Positions 52,665 through 62,242 of a DNA stretch of 64,000 nt are shown here, piece by piece. Each line of letters starts with the position of its first letter. Position 1 is the first letter of the stretch. The notes beneath the pieces are model-generated. The model saw nothing but the letters and a program-made list of their open reading frames with translations. It made no database searches and was not told the origin of the DNA. The translations under genes and the position numbers were made by a program. The DNA is from Streptomyces hokutonensis. Its GTDB lineage: Bacteria > Actinomycetota > Actinomycetes > Streptomycetales > Streptomycetaceae. Where the stretch lies: the NCBI RefSeq assembly GCF_000376565.1, contig NZ_BARG01000099.1, forward strand, positions 1 through 64,000. Direction: 5' to 3'.

Positions 52665-54047
52665 ATGGCTTCCCTCTCGACGGCGAGCGCGGCCCTCACC
52701 GCGTTGCGCGAGGATCTGGTCGGCGACGTGTTCGCCCCGGGGGATCAGGGTTACGACGACGCCCGTGTCGTCTTCAACGCGATGATCGACCGGCGTCCCG
52801 CCGTGATCGCCCAGTGCGTGGACGAGGCCGATGTCGTACGGGCCGTGCGCTTCGGGCGCGAACTGGACCTGCCGATCGCGGTGCGCGGCGGCGGCCACAG
52901 CGTCGCGGGCATGGCACTGGGCGACGGAGCGCTCGTCGTGGACCTGCGCCACATGCGCGAGGTCACGGTCCATCCCGCGGCCCGGGCGGTACGGATCGCC
53001 GGCGGGGCCACCATGAGCGAACTGGACGGCGCGACCCAGGAACACGGTCTCGCCACCACCGGCGGCCGGGTCTCCACGACCGGCGTCGGCGGCTTCGTCC
53101 TCGGCGGCGGCACCGGCTGGCTGGACCGCGCCTTCGGTCTCGCCGTCGACAACCTGCTCGGCGTCGACCTGGTGACCGCCGACGCGACCGTGGTCCACGC
53201 GAGCGCCGAGGAGAACCCGGAACTCTTCTGGGCCCTGCACGGCGGCGGCGGGAACTTCGGCATCGCCACCGCGCTCACCCTGAGACTCCACGAACTGCCC
53301 GAATTCTCCGTCGCCATGGTGATGTACGAGCCCGAGCACGGCCCCGACGTCGTCCGCACCTACCGCGAGATCATCGAGACCGGCCCGGACGAGGCGAGCG
53401 GCGGAGTCATCTATCTGACCGCCCCGCCCGAGGAGTTCGTCCCCGAGCACCTGGTCGGCAAGCGGCTGTGCGGTGCGCTGATCACCTACGCCGGCGCCGA
53501 GGAGGACATGCGCAAACTCGCCCAGCCGCTGCTGGCCCTGCCGCACGAGATAGAGATCGTCACCGCGCTGCCCTACGCCATGTTCCAGACGATGTTCGAC
53601 GATCCCCCGGGGATGCGGAACTACTGGTCGGCCGAGTATCTGACGGGCGCGCCCGACGCGTTCACGGACGTCTTCTGCGCCCTCGGCGAGAGCATGCCGG
53701 TCCCCACGGGCACCCAGCACGTGCTGTTCCCGCAGGGCGGCGCCATCGCGTCCGGGCCGACCGAGTACCCGCAGCCGTTCCGGACCGCGCCCTGGGCCGT
53801 GCACCCCTTCGGCATGTGGGAGGACCCGGCGGACGACGAACGCTGCGTCGCCTGGGTCAGGGACGTCCAGGCCCGGGTCCGGCCCTGGAGCACCGGCGCG
53901 GCCTACCTCAACTTCATCGGCGACGAGGGCACCGACCGCGTGACGGCGGGCCTGGGCGCCGAGAACACCCGGCGGCTCGCGGCGGTGAAGCGGGAGTACG
54001 ACCCCGACAACGTCTTCCGCTTCAACCACAACATCGCGCCCGCCTAG
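52665..54047 (+). CDS. FAD-linked oxidase, berberine-bridge type
   Basis: The product is 460 aa with GAAAGGGGGG before the ATG. The PCMH-type FAD domain has VRGGGHSVAGMA, whose His is the site of covalent 8-alpha linkage. The second covalent site (Cys) of bicovalent enzymes is absent: the loop reads TGGRVSTTGVGGF. The C-terminal BBE motif YDPDNVFRFNHNI is present. Such enzymes oxidise sugars, alcohols or secondary metabolites with oxygen; the substrate is unknown. It is followed by a PucR-type regulator 44 bases downstream on the same strand. Confidence 0.92.
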   Translation: MASLSTASAALTALREDLVGDVFAPGDQGYDDARVVFNAMIDRRPAVIAQCVDEADVVRAVRFGRELDLPIAVRGGGHSVAGMALGDGALVVDLRHMREVTVHPAARAVRIAGGATMSELDGATQEHGLATTGGRVSTTGVGGFVLGGGTGWLDRAFGLAVDNLLGVDLVTADATVVHASAEENPELFWALHGGGGNFGIATALTLRLHELPEFSVAMVMYEPEHGPDVVRTYREIIETGPDEASGGVIYLTAPPEEFVPEHLVGKRLCGALITYAGAEEDMRKLAQPLLALPHEIEIVTALPYAMFQTMFDDPPGMRNYWSAEYLTGAPDAFTDVFCALGESMPVPTGTQHVLFPQGGAIASGPTEYPQPFRTAPWAVHPFGMWEDPADDERCVAWVRDVQARVRPWSTGAAYLNFIGDEGTDRVTAGLGAENTRRLAAVKREYDPDNVFRFNHNIAPA

Positions 54048-54091
54048 CCTCGAGGTGTGCTGAGGGCATCCGCGCAGGTAGCGTCCGCTGC

Positions 54092-55738
54092 ATGGACAGC
54101 CGTACGGACAGCACATTCGACAGCCAGGGCGCCGGGATCACCGTTCAGCGGGCGCTGGAGCTGCCCGGGCTGCGCAGCGGGCTGCCGGAGATCCTGGCCG
54201 GCGCCGACCGGCTCCAGCGGACCGTGCGCTGGGTCCACGCGGGCGAGGTCCCGAACATCGCCTCCCTCCTCAAGGGCGGCGAACTGCTCCTGACCACGGG
54301 CTACGGCCTCGGTACGCGCCCGGCGGAACAGCGCGCCTTCGTCCGAACGCTGGCCGAGCGGGGCATCGCGGCCCTGGTCGTCGAGCTCGGCCCGCGATTC
54401 ACCCGGCTCCCCGCCACCCTCGTCGAGACGGCCCGGGCGACCGGTCTCCCGCTGGTCCAGCTGCACCGCGAGGTGCCGTTCGTGGCGGTCACCGAGGAGA
54501 TCCACACCGAGATCGTCAACGGCCACTACGCACTGCTCCAGCAGGCCGAGGAGGTCCACCGCCGCTGCACGGAGGCCCTGCTCGGCGGCGGCGGAATCCC
54601 CCAAGTCCTGGGCATCCTGGCCGACTTCAGCGGCAACCCGGTCTTCCTGGAGACCCCGGACGGCCAACTCCTCTACGCCGCCGGGTCCGGTCCCGAGGGC
54701 GCCGACCCGCTCCAGGTCTGGGAGGGGTTGCGCGGCCAGCACAAGGACGGCTCGCCGCCCGCCGGTTCGGTGCTGGTGGACGTGCCCGGGGGCGGTCCCG
54801 GTACGGGTTCGGTGCGGGCGCGGATCGTGCTGCTTCCGGTACGGGCGCCGCTCTCCCCCGTGCACCGCATCGCGGCCGAACGGGCCGCCGGCATCCTCGC
54901 CGTGGTCCTGATGCAGGCCCGCCAGGAGGAGGAGCTGGCGGCCCGCGGACGCGGCGACTTCCTCACCGACCTCGCCGAGGGCCGCATCGCCGCCGAGGAC
55001 GCCCCTGCGCAGGCCCGGGTGCTGGGCTTCAAGCCCGGCACCAGCCCGCTGCTGCCCGTGGTGATGCGGCTGGGCGACGCGCTGGCCGCCCCGGGCGGCG
55101 GCTGGGCGGTCCTGGCCCGCGCGGTCGCGGAGGAGCTGGCCTCGGTGGGGGTCCCGGTCCTGCTGGGCGTACGACCCGTCGAGGGCCGCGTCCCGCTCCT
55201 GCTCGGGCTGCGCTCGGAGTCGGAACGGTCGGCGGTCGCGGACCGGGTCGCGGCGGCGCTGCGGGCGGGCGTGGAACGGGCCGGAATGCAACGCCCTGGC
55301 GCCCAGCCGCCGATCGTGGTCGTCGGGGTGGCCGGCGGCTGGACGGCGGCGTCCGCGGGACTGCGGCACGCGGCCGAGACGGCGACGGCGGCACAGGGCC
55401 TGTCGGACCGCCCGTGGTACGACGCCCGACGCCTGGACATCGAGCTGTTGCTGTGGCGACTGCGCGACCATCCCGACCTGGCGGCCTTCGTGGACCGCGC
55501 GATCGGCCCGCTCCGCGACCACGACAACCGCGCCAAGCCGCCCCTGCTCCCCACCCTGGAAACGTACTTGGCCCACGCGGGCCGCAAGGCCGAGACCGCC
55601 CGCGAACTGCACCTCAACCGGCAGACCCTCTACAACCGCCTTGCCCGCATCGGGGAGTTGCTGGGCACGGACCTCGAAGACCCGCAGACGGTACTGGCGT
55701 TGAGCCTGGCACTGCGGGCGCGCAGGCTCGTGCCGTAA
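54092..55738 (+). CDS. PucR family transcriptional regulator
   Basis: The product is 548 aa. An N-terminal PucR domain (ITVQRALELPGLRSGLPEILAG; EVPNIASLLKGGELLLTTGYGL) lies at about residues 12-130, and a middle GGDEF-like part spans about 290-430. A C-terminal HTH_30 domain ends the protein: TLETYLAHAGRKAETARELHLNRQTLYNRLARI (read in two parts). PucR proteins activate purine or other catabolic genes. It probably responds to a ligand related to the upstream oxidase. Its stop is ten bases from the convergent glycosyltransferase stop. Confidence 0.93.
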   Translation: MDSRTDSTFDSQGAGITVQRALELPGLRSGLPEILAGADRLQRTVRWVHAGEVPNIASLLKGGELLLTTGYGLGTRPAEQRAFVRTLAERGIAALVVELGPRFTRLPATLVETARATGLPLVQLHREVPFVAVTEEIHTEIVNGHYALLQQAEEVHRRCTEALLGGGGIPQVLGILADFSGNPVFLETPDGQLLYAAGSGPEGADPLQVWEGLRGQHKDGSPPAGSVLVDVPGGGPGTGSVRARIVLLPVRAPLSPVHRIAAERAAGILAVVLMQARQEEELAARGRGDFLTDLAEGRIAAEDAPAQARVLGFKPGTSPLLPVVMRLGDALAAPGGGWAVLARAVAEELASVGVPVLLGVRPVEGRVPLLLGLRSESERSAVADRVAAALRAGVERAGMQRPGAQPPIVVVGVAGGWTAASAGLRHAAETATAAQGLSDRPWYDARRLDIELLLWRLRDHPDLAAFVDRAIGPLRDHDNRAKPPLLPTLETYLAHAGRKAETARELHLNRQTLYNRLARIGELLGTDLEDPQTVLALSLALRARRLVP

Positions 55739-55748
55739 GAGGTCTAGC

Positions 55749-56876
55749 TCAGGTCAGCGGCAGAGGCTGGGTCAACTCGTCGTAGACACTCAGCACTTGG
55801 GCGACGGTCTCGTCCTCCGTGGGCCAGGTGGCCGCCTGTCGGGTGCCCTTCTCCCGGAGCAGTTCCCGGCGTTCGGGGTCGCGCAGCAGCCGGGTGACCG
55901 CGTCGGAGAGGGCCTTCGCGTCGCCGTAGGGCACGAGTTCGGCGGCGTCGCCGACGAGTTCGGGGATGCCGCCGACGGCGGTCGCGACGAGCGGCACGCG
56001 GGCGTGGAGGGCCTCCTGGGCGATCACCGAGCGGGACTCCCAACTGCTGGGCAGGAGCGCGAGGTCGGCGGCGGCGAGCAGTTCGCCCACGTCGTCGCGG
56101 CTCCCGACGAGCCGGACCGGCAGTTCCTCGTCCTCGATCCGGCGCTGCAGGTCGGCCCGCAGCGGCCCCTCCCCCGCGATCACGAGCAGCGGGGCCGGAT
56201 CGAGGCGGCACCAGCCGCGCGAGGCGTCCAGGAGGGTGTCGTAGCCGCGCTGCCGGTCGAGGGAGCCGACGGCGACGAGCAACGGGCGGTCGGTGGCGCC
56301 GAGTTCGGCGCGGAGCTTGGGGCGCAGCCGGTCGGGATCCTCGTACTCGACGGCCTTGCGCGGCCCCGGCAGCGCGACGGCGGCGAGCCGCGCGTCCCGG
56401 GCGCCGGTCCGGCGCGCCCGGTCGACGAGGTCGGACGTGGCTCCGAGCACGACGACGGCGGCCTTGACGACGCGCCGCTCCAGCAGCCGCAGCAGATGGG
56501 CGCGCGCTCCTTCGACCTGGGCACGGTCGTGCCAGGTGACCACGAGGGGTGTACGGCGGCCGCTGAGCGCGAGGACGGCGCGGAAGGAGGCGTGCAGCCC
56601 GTGCGCGTGCACCAGGTCGGCGTCCGCGCAGGCGGCCCGGAGCGCGGCCACGGAGGACGGGTCGCTGCTGCGCGGGACGTGCACGTGTTCGGCGCCGGCG
56701 CCCGTGAAGTCGTAGGCGTGATCGGCCTCGACGGGGGCGCACACCGTGACCCGCACGCCCCGCGCGACGAGCCCGGAGGCCAGGGAGCGCACATGCGCGC
56801 TGCTGGCGGCGTTGCCCCCGCCGAGCACCTGCACGGTGCGCAGCGGCGACTGGCCGTGCGGTGAGTGGCTGCTCAC
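55749..56876 (-). CDS. Glycosyltransferase family 4 (GT-B)
   Basis: The product is 375 aa (GTG at 56876; other starts upstream are possible). An N-terminal GT-B half with VQVLGGGNAASSAHVRSLASGL and LVHAHGLHASFRAVLAL is followed by the nucleotide-sugar half with VAVGSLDRQRGYDTLLDA, LVIAGEGPLRADL and the E-x7-E motif (ESRSVIAQEALHARVPLV). It transfers a sugar to a lipid or glycan acceptor at the inner membrane face. No other cell-envelope genes adjoin it. Confidence 0.9.
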   Translation of the reverse strand: MSSHSPHGQSPLRTVQVLGGGNAASSAHVRSLASGLVARGVRVTVCAPVEADHAYDFTGAGAEHVHVPRSSDPSSVAALRAACADADLVHAHGLHASFRAVLALSGRRTPLVVTWHDRAQVEGARAHLLRLLERRVVKAAVVVLGATSDLVDRARRTGARDARLAAVALPGPRKAVEYEDPDRLRPKLRAELGATDRPLLVAVGSLDRQRGYDTLLDASRGWCRLDPAPLLVIAGEGPLRADLQRRIEDEELPVRLVGSRDDVGELLAAADLALLPSSWESRSVIAQEALHARVPLVATAVGGIPELVGDAAELVPYGDAKALSDAVTRLLRDPERRELLREKGTRQAATWPTEDETVAQVLSVYDELTQPLPLT

Positions 56877-57112
56877 GGGGGTCACGTGGCCGGGGCTCCT
56901 GGTTCGGCGACGGGCGGTCACGAAGAAAGTACAGAAGGATCGCGCGGTGGGGGTGTACCGCACGCTTCCTACGCGTTCCAACTCAAGGATGCCAGTACGT
57001 ACGGGTGTTCCGGCAACGCAGAAAAGCCCGGAGGCCGTACGGGAGGGCAACACGGGCGGGGATGTCACCCGTACGAGTGAGGAGCGCGCGCCTCCTGAAC
57101 GACGAGCCCGCC

Positions 57113-58843
57113 CTAGCCGTCTGCCCGTGCCGTCGCCAACAACTCCTCCGCGTGGGCCCGGGCCGTCTCCGAGTCCTCCTGGCCTGCCAGCATCCGGGAC
57201 AACTCCCGTACGCGGTCCTCGCCTTCGAGGACCTTCACGCCCGAGCGGGTCACGGACCCGTCGTTGGTCTTCTCGACCAGCAGCTGCCGGTCGGCGAAGG
57301 CGGCGACCTGGGGCAGGTGGGTCACGACGACGACCTGCGCGGTCTTCGCGAGCTTCGCGAGCCGCCGACCGATCTCGACCGCCGCCTTGCCGCCGACACC
57401 GGCGTCGACCTCGTCGAAAAGGTAGGTCGGCACGGGGTCGGTCCCCGCGAACACGACCTCCACGGCCAGCATCACGCGCGACAGCTCACCGCCGGACGCG
57501 CCCTTGGCGATGGGCCGCGGCGGAGCACCGGGATGCGGAGCGAGCAGCAGCTCGACCTCGTCGACGCCCGACGGGCCGTAGGCGACCGCGCGCCCGCCGA
57601 CCTCGACGCCCTCCGGGTCCTCCGTCTGCCGGATCTCGAACGACACGCGCGCGTGCGGCATCGCGAGGGAGGCGAGTTCGGCGGTGACGGCCGCGGCGAA
57701 CCGCTCGGCGGCCTCCGTCCGGGCGTCGGTCAACGCCTGCGCAAGACCGCCCAGTTCAACCCGCAGCGCGTCCCGCTCGGCGGTCAGCTCGTCGATCCGC
57801 TCGTCGTCGCCGTCGAGTTCGGTCAGCCGCGCGGCCCCCTGCTCGGCGTACGCGAGCACGGCGGCGATGTCCTGGCCGTACTTCCGCGTGAGCGCGTTGA
57901 GGGCGGCCCGCCGCTCCTCCACGGCGGCCAGCCGCAGCGGATCGGCGTCCAGGTCGTCGGCGTAGCCCGCCAGCTCCCCCGCCACATCGCCGAGCAGGAT
58001 GCCGATCTCACCGATCCGGTCGGTGAGCGAGGCCAGCGCCGAGTCGTGCGACCGCACGGCCTCCAGGGCCCGCTGCGCACCCGCGACGAGGGTCGCCGCG
58101 TCGATGCCCTCGGGGTCCTCGGGGTTGCCGGCGAGCGCGGCGTGGGCGACCGTCGCGGCGGACGCCAGCGCCTCCGCGTGCCCGAGCCGCTCGGCCTCGG
58201 CGGCGAGCTCGACGTCCTCCCCGGCACGCGGTTCCACGCCCGCGATCTCGTCGAGGCCGTAGCGCAGCATGTCGGCTTCCTGGGCCCGCTCACGCGCGCG
58301 CGTGGTGATCTCGTCCAGCTCTACGGCGACGGCCCGCAGGCGCCGGTACGCCTCCGCGTATTTCGTGAGCGGCCCGGTGACGGCGTCCCCGGCGTACCGG
58401 TCGAGCGCCTGCCGCTGCCGGGACTGCTTCAGCAGCCCCTGCTGGTCGGTCTGTCCGTGCACGGCGACCAGCTCGTCGGCCAGCTCCGCGAGCACGCCCA
58501 CCGGTACGGAACGCCCGCCCAGGTGCGCCCGGGACCGCCCTTCGGCGGAAACGGTACGGCTGATGAGCAGCGTCCCGTCCTCCAGCTCGGCACCGGCCTC
58601 CTCGGCGCGCAGCACGGCGGAGCCGCCCGGAGGGACGGAGATCCGCCCCTCCACGACCGCGTTCTTCGCCCCGATCCGCACCAGCGCCGGGTCCGCCCGG
58701 CCCCCGAGCAACAGCCCGAGACTGGTGACGACCATGGTCTTGCCCGCACCCGTCTCACCCGTGACAGCGGTGAACCCCGGCGACAACTCGACGACAGCGT
58801 CGTCGATGACTCCGAGCGACCGTATCCGCATCTCTTCCAGCAC
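57113..58843 (-). CDS. recN: DNA repair ATPase RecN
   Basis: The product is 576 aa from a GTG at 58843 with AAGG eight bases upstream; an ATG at 58831 is the alternative. Walker A GETGAGKTM is at residues 32-40, the long coiled coils lie at about 160-360, and the ABC-type signature GASGGELSRVML and Walker B TYLFDEVDAGVGG are near the end. RecN is an SMC-like protein that tethers broken DNA for recombination. It closes the tlyA-nadK-recN group, separated from nadK by a repeat element. Confidence 0.96.
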   Translation of the reverse strand: MLEEMRIRSLGVIDDAVVELSPGFTAVTGETGAGKTMVVTSLGLLLGGRADPALVRIGAKNAVVEGRISVPPGGSAVLRAEEAGAELEDGTLLISRTVSAEGRSRAHLGGRSVPVGVLAELADELVAVHGQTDQQGLLKQSRQRQALDRYAGDAVTGPLTKYAEAYRRLRAVAVELDEITTRARERAQEADMLRYGLDEIAGVEPRAGEDVELAAEAERLGHAEALASAATVAHAALAGNPEDPEGIDAATLVAGAQRALEAVRSHDSALASLTDRIGEIGILLGDVAGELAGYADDLDADPLRLAAVEERRAALNALTRKYGQDIAAVLAYAEQGAARLTELDGDDERIDELTAERDALRVELGGLAQALTDARTEAAERFAAAVTAELASLAMPHARVSFEIRQTEDPEGVEVGGRAVAYGPSGVDEVELLLAPHPGAPPRPIAKGASGGELSRVMLAVEVVFAGTDPVPTYLFDEVDAGVGGKAAVEIGRRLAKLAKTAQVVVVTHLPQVAAFADRQLLVEKTNDGSVTRSGVKVLEGEDRVRELSRMLAGQEDSETARAHAEELLATARADG

Positions 58844-58920
58844 GGTGAAGACCTTACGAGGTAGGGCGGGAGAAGCGCGAGGCACCCTGTCACCCGGGGG
58901 AGTGTCCCCACCCGTTTTTG

Positions 58921-58967
58921 TCTTTAGGGGCGCGGGGAACTGCGCGCTCAGCCCCCACCGGCCCGCG
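58921..58967. repeat. Dispersed Streptomyces repeat between nadK and recN
   Basis: The sequence TTTAGGGGCGCGGGGAACTG and its continuation to a CCACCGGCCCGC tail belong to a repeat that I recall between genes throughout Streptomyces. It begins one base after the nadK stop. Confidence 0.65.
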
Positions 58968-58968
58968 C

Positions 58969-59874
58969 TTAGTGAGGAGCCCCCCGCCACCCCGAAACAG
59001 GCAACGCGAACTTCGCGACAAGCCGATCCGTGAACGACGCATGGTGCAGCCGAGCAAGCCGCACAGGCACAGCCCCCCGCCGCACCTCGACCCGAGCCCC
59101 AGCAGGCAGCTCAACAGTCCGCCGCCCGTCACACCACAAAACCCCCGGAGGGATGTGCGGCAACACCTCGACGGCCAGCACGGAATCCGGCGAGGTCACC
59201 AACGGCTTCGCGAACAGCGCATGCGCACTGATCGGCACCATCAACAACGCCTCCACCTCGGGCCACACCACAGGCCCACCCGCGGAGAAGGCGTAAGCCG
59301 TAGACCCCGTGGGCGTCGCACAAACGATCCCATCGCACCCGAACCCCGTCACCGGGCGCCCGTCGATCTCCAGCACGACTTCCAGCAGCTTCTCGGCACC
59401 GGCCTTCTGCACCGCCGCCTCGTTCAGCGCCCAGTCCGTGTGCACGATGTTGCCGTTCTTGTGCACGACGACGTCGACGGTCATCCGCTCCTCGACCTCG
59501 TAGGCCCGGGTGACCACCCGGTCCACGACCTTGTCGAGATCGTCCCGCTCGGCCTCCGCGAGGAACCCCACGCTGCCGAGGTTGACGCCGAGCATCGGCA
59601 CCCCGGACGCCCGCGCGAACTCGGCGCCGCGCAGCAGTGTGCCGTCGCCGCCGAGGACGATGAGCAGTTCGCAGCCCTCAAGGCACTGCGGGGTGGCCTC
59701 GGTGACCGTCTCCACCTCGTCCGGGAGCGGCAGGTCGCGTGCCTCGTACTCCAGGACGCGCACTCCGATGCCGGACTGCAGGAGCCCCTTGACCACCAGT
59801 TCGGCACTCCGGATCGCCGCGGGGCGACCCGTGTGCGCGAGGAGGAAAACAGTACGAGCTCGGTTCTGTGTCAA
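58969..59874 (-). CDS. nadK: NAD kinase
   Basis: The product is 301 aa with a TTG start at 59874 overlapping the tlyA stop (TTGA). The kinase motifs GGDGTLLRGAEFA (about residues 76-88) and ALNEAAVQ (about 155) are present, with a TGSTAYAFSAGGP loop. It phosphorylates NAD to NADP. The spacing and strand suggest co-transcription with tlyA and recN, an arrangement shared with mycobacteria. Confidence 0.96.
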   Translation of the reverse strand: MTQNRARTVFLLAHTGRPAAIRSAELVVKGLLQSGIGVRVLEYEARDLPLPDEVETVTEATPQCLEGCELLIVLGGDGTLLRGAEFARASGVPMLGVNLGSVGFLAEAERDDLDKVVDRVVTRAYEVEERMTVDVVVHKNGNIVHTDWALNEAAVQKAGAEKLLEVVLEIDGRPVTGFGCDGIVCATPTGSTAYAFSAGGPVVWPEVEALLMVPISAHALFAKPLVTSPDSVLAVEVLPHIPPGVLWCDGRRTVELPAGARVEVRRGAVPVRLARLHHASFTDRLVAKFALPVSGWRGAPH

Positions 59875-60686
59875 CGCGGCCCCTCCGCCACTGCACGGTC
59901 AACATCGGCCGGGTCCAGTTCGGGTGCGCCGGCCCGCAGCCACAGAAAGTACTCGACATTCCCGGAGGGCCCGGGCAGCGGGCTGGCGGTCACGCCCCGC
60001 ACCCCGAGGCCCAGTTCGGCCGCCCGGCGGGCGACTCCGCGCACGGCCTCGGCCCGTAGTTCCGGGCTGCGTACGACACCGCCGCTCCCCAGCCGTTCCT
60101 TCCCGACCTCGAACTGCGGCTTGACCATCATCACCAGGTCCGCGTCCGGCTTCGTGCACCGCGCCAGGGCGGGCAGCACCAGTCCGAGCGGGATGAAGGA
60201 CAGATCCCCCACGACAAGATCCACAGGCTCCCCATCGATCGCTTCAAGCGTCAACTCGCGTACGTTCGTACGGTCCTTGACGGTGACGCGTTCATCGCTC
60301 TGCAGAGACCACGCGAGTTGTCCGTACCCGACGTCGACCGCCACGACCTGGGTGGCACCCGCCCGCAGCAGCACATCGGTGAAGCCTCCGGTGGACGCGC
60401 CGGCGTCCAGCGCCCGCCGCCCCTCGACCACGAGCCCCTGCGGTACGAAGACCTCCAGCGCGCCCGCGAGCTTGTGGCCGCCCCGCGACACGTAGTCGGG
60501 GTCGCCGTCGTCCGCCACGACGACGATGGCCGCCGCCGTCTCCACCTGGGTGGCGGGCTTGGTCGCGACGGTCCTGCCCACGGTGACCCGCCCTGCGGCG
60601 ATCAACTGGCTCGCGTGCTCCCGCGAGCGCGCGAGCTTCCGCCGCACCAGTTCGGCGTCGAGACGGCGGCGTGCCACTCCTGCCAC
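59871..60686 (-). CDS. tlyA: TlyA-family rRNA 2'-O-methyltransferase
   Basis: The product is 271 aa from a GTG at 60686, ten bases after AGGAG. An N-terminal S4 RNA-binding domain (RRRLDAELVRRKLARSREHA) is joined to an FtsJ-like SAM domain with DAGASTGGFTDVLL and KPQFEVGKERLG. The family methylates 16S and 23S rRNA; in mycobacteria this confers capreomycin sensitivity. No haemolysin role is implied. It starts seven bases after a small acidic gene. Confidence 0.94.
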   Translation of the reverse strand: MAGVARRRLDAELVRRKLARSREHASQLIAAGRVTVGRTVATKPATQVETAAAIVVVADDGDPDYVSRGGHKLAGALEVFVPQGLVVEGRRALDAGASTGGFTDVLLRAGATQVVAVDVGYGQLAWSLQSDERVTVKDRTNVRELTLEAIDGEPVDLVVGDLSFIPLGLVLPALARCTKPDADLVMMVKPQFEVGKERLGSGGVVRSPELRAEAVRGVARRAAELGLGVRGVTASPLPGPSGNVEYFLWLRAGAPELDPADVDRAVAEGPR

Positions 60687-60693
60687 GTTCGGT

Positions 60694-60987
60694 TCAGCTC
60701 CTGTTCTGGTACGGCGATGGGGGCGCCGGAGGTCCCGGGCGGGCGTCGAGCGCGGTGAGCGCGTCGCGCAGCCCCCGGTGTACATCCTCGTACACCTCGA
60801 CATGGCCGTCCGTGGCGAGGTGGTCGGTGTCGGCGAGGCGCCCGAGCTGGGCGTCGACGTCGGCGTTGCCGCTCGGGGTACGGTCCACGTTCAGCGGGGC
60901 GGGGGCGGCGGGGTCGTACGTGGGCTCCGCCTCCGGTACGGCCTCCGGCAGTGCCTCGGCCTCGGCCTCGGGAACTGAGTCGCTCAT
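60694..60987 (-). CDS. Small acidic hypothetical protein of the tlyA operon
   Basis: The product is 97 aa: a Glu/Ala/Pro-rich first third, then VDAQLGRLADTDHLATDGHVEVYEDVHRGLRDAL (read in two helical parts), and a Pro-rich end. This pattern recurs upstream of tlyA in Streptomyces. It has no membrane segment and no recognised domain. Confidence 0.75.
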   Translation of the reverse strand: MSDSVPEAEAEALPEAVPEAEPTYDPAAPAPLNVDRTPSGNADVDAQLGRLADTDHLATDGHVEVYEDVHRGLRDALTALDARPGPPAPPSPYQNRS

Positions 60988-61029
60988 GCCCAGACGCTAC
61001 CCCGAAGGCCTGGGGTACCGTCGATCACG

Positions 61030-61377
61030 ATGGCAACGATCCAGGAGTGCCGCGCCGCACTCGAAAAGCTCTCGGACAACATGCAGCAGGCCGACGGCAA
61101 TGTCCGCGCCGCCGCGGCCATGGACCGTTCGGTCAGCTGCCGGATCACCGATCTCGACGTCACCTTCGTCGGCCGGCTGTCCGGCGGCCGGATCGTGGTG
61201 GACGAGACCGTGGAGGGCCTTCCGCCGGAGAAGGCCCAGATCAGGCTGACCATGGCCGGTGACGACCTGGTGGCCATGGTCAACGGCGGCCTGAACTTCG
61301 CGAAGGCCTGGGGCTCGGGCCGGGTGAAGCTGGAGGCCAACGTGTTCGATCTGTTCCGCCTCAGGAAGCTTCTGTAG
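61030..61377 (+). CDS. SCP2 sterol-binding domain-like protein
   Basis: The product is 115 aa, spanning a single SCP2-like fold: an N-terminal helix, strands VSCRITDLDVTFVGRL and IRLTMAGDDLVAMVNG, and a C-terminal helix with NFAKAWGSGRVKLEAN. Domains of this kind bind lipids or hydrophobic ligands. It is divergent from the tlyA group (42 bases) and its last 17 bases overlap the end of the ABC ATPase gene on the other strand. Confidence 0.88.
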   Translation: MATIQECRAALEKLSDNMQQADGNVRAAAAMDRSVSCRITDLDVTFVGRLSGGRIVVDETVEGLPPEKAQIRLTMAGDDLVAMVNGGLNFAKAWGSGRVKLEANVFDLFRLRKLL

Positions 61378-62242
61378 CGGCCACCTTTGGGCGGTCGGTC
61401 CGCGCGCGTGCCTTGCGCGCCGCCGGCACCACCAGCGGTGTCCCCGTCTCCGGGTCGTCGATGACCTGGCAGCGCAGCCCGAAGACCTCCTCGACCAGCT
61501 CGGCCGTGACGATGTCGTTCGGCGCGCCCTCGGCGATGACCGCGCCCTCCTTGAGGGCGATGAGGTGAGTGGCGTACCGCGCCGCGTGGTTGAGGTCGTG
61601 CAGCACCGCGACCAGCGTGCGGCCCTGCTCCTCGTGCAGCTCGGCGCAGAGGTCGAGGACGTCGATCTGGTGCTGGATGTCGAGGTAGGTGGTCGGCTCG
61701 TCGAGCAGCAGCAGGGGCGTCTGCTGGGCGAGTGCCATCGCGATCCACACGCGTTGCCGCTGCCCGCCGGAGAGTTCGTCGACATAGCGGTCGGCGAGCT
61801 CGGCGACCCCGGTCTGCGCCATCGACTCCTGTACGACCCGCTCGTCCTCCTGGGACCACTGGCGCAGGATGCCCTGGTGCGGGTACCGGCCGCGGCCCAC
61901 GAGGTCGCCGACGGTGATCCCGTCGGGTGCGATGGACGACTGCGGCAGCAGGCCGAGCGTCCGCGCGACCTTCTTCGCGGGCATCGACTGGATGACCTGC
62001 CCGTCGAGCAGCACCCGGCCCTCGCTCGGCTTCAGCATCCGCGAAAGGGCCCGCAGCAGCGTGGACTTGCCGCACGCGTTCGGGCCGACGATCACCGTGA
62101 AGGAATTGTCGGGTATCTCCACCGACAGCTCGCGTGCGATGACGCGCTGGTCGTAGGCGAGGGTGACGTTCTCGGCGGACAGGCGGTTCACGGTGCTCCT
62201 TCGGTTGGCCTCGTTCGCCGAGGTGTTCGTATCCGCGGTCAT
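61361..62242 (-). CDS. Iron-siderophore ABC transporter ATPase (FecE/FepC type)
   Basis: The product is 293 aa; its ATG overlaps the permease stop (ATGA). Walker A is GPNACGKSTLL, the signature ELSGGQRQRVWIAMAL and Walker B LLLLDEPTTYLD (typical of siderophore ATPases), with the H-loop HDLNHAARY. The C-terminal extension is disordered. It drives uptake of an iron-siderophore complex with the two permeases encoded upstream. No receptor gene is in the window. Confidence 0.95.
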   Translation of the reverse strand: MTADTNTSANEANRRSTVNRLSAENVTLAYDQRVIARELSVEIPDNSFTVIVGPNACGKSTLLRALSRMLKPSEGRVLLDGQVIQSMPAKKVARTLGLLPQSSIAPDGITVGDLVGRGRYPHQGILRQWSQEDERVVQESMAQTGVAELADRYVDELSGGQRQRVWIAMALAQQTPLLLLDEPTTYLDIQHQIDVLDLCAELHEEQGRTLVAVLHDLNHAARYATHLIALKEGAVIAEGAPNDIVTAELVEEVFGLRCQVIDDPETGTPLVVPAARKARARTDRPKVAATEAS

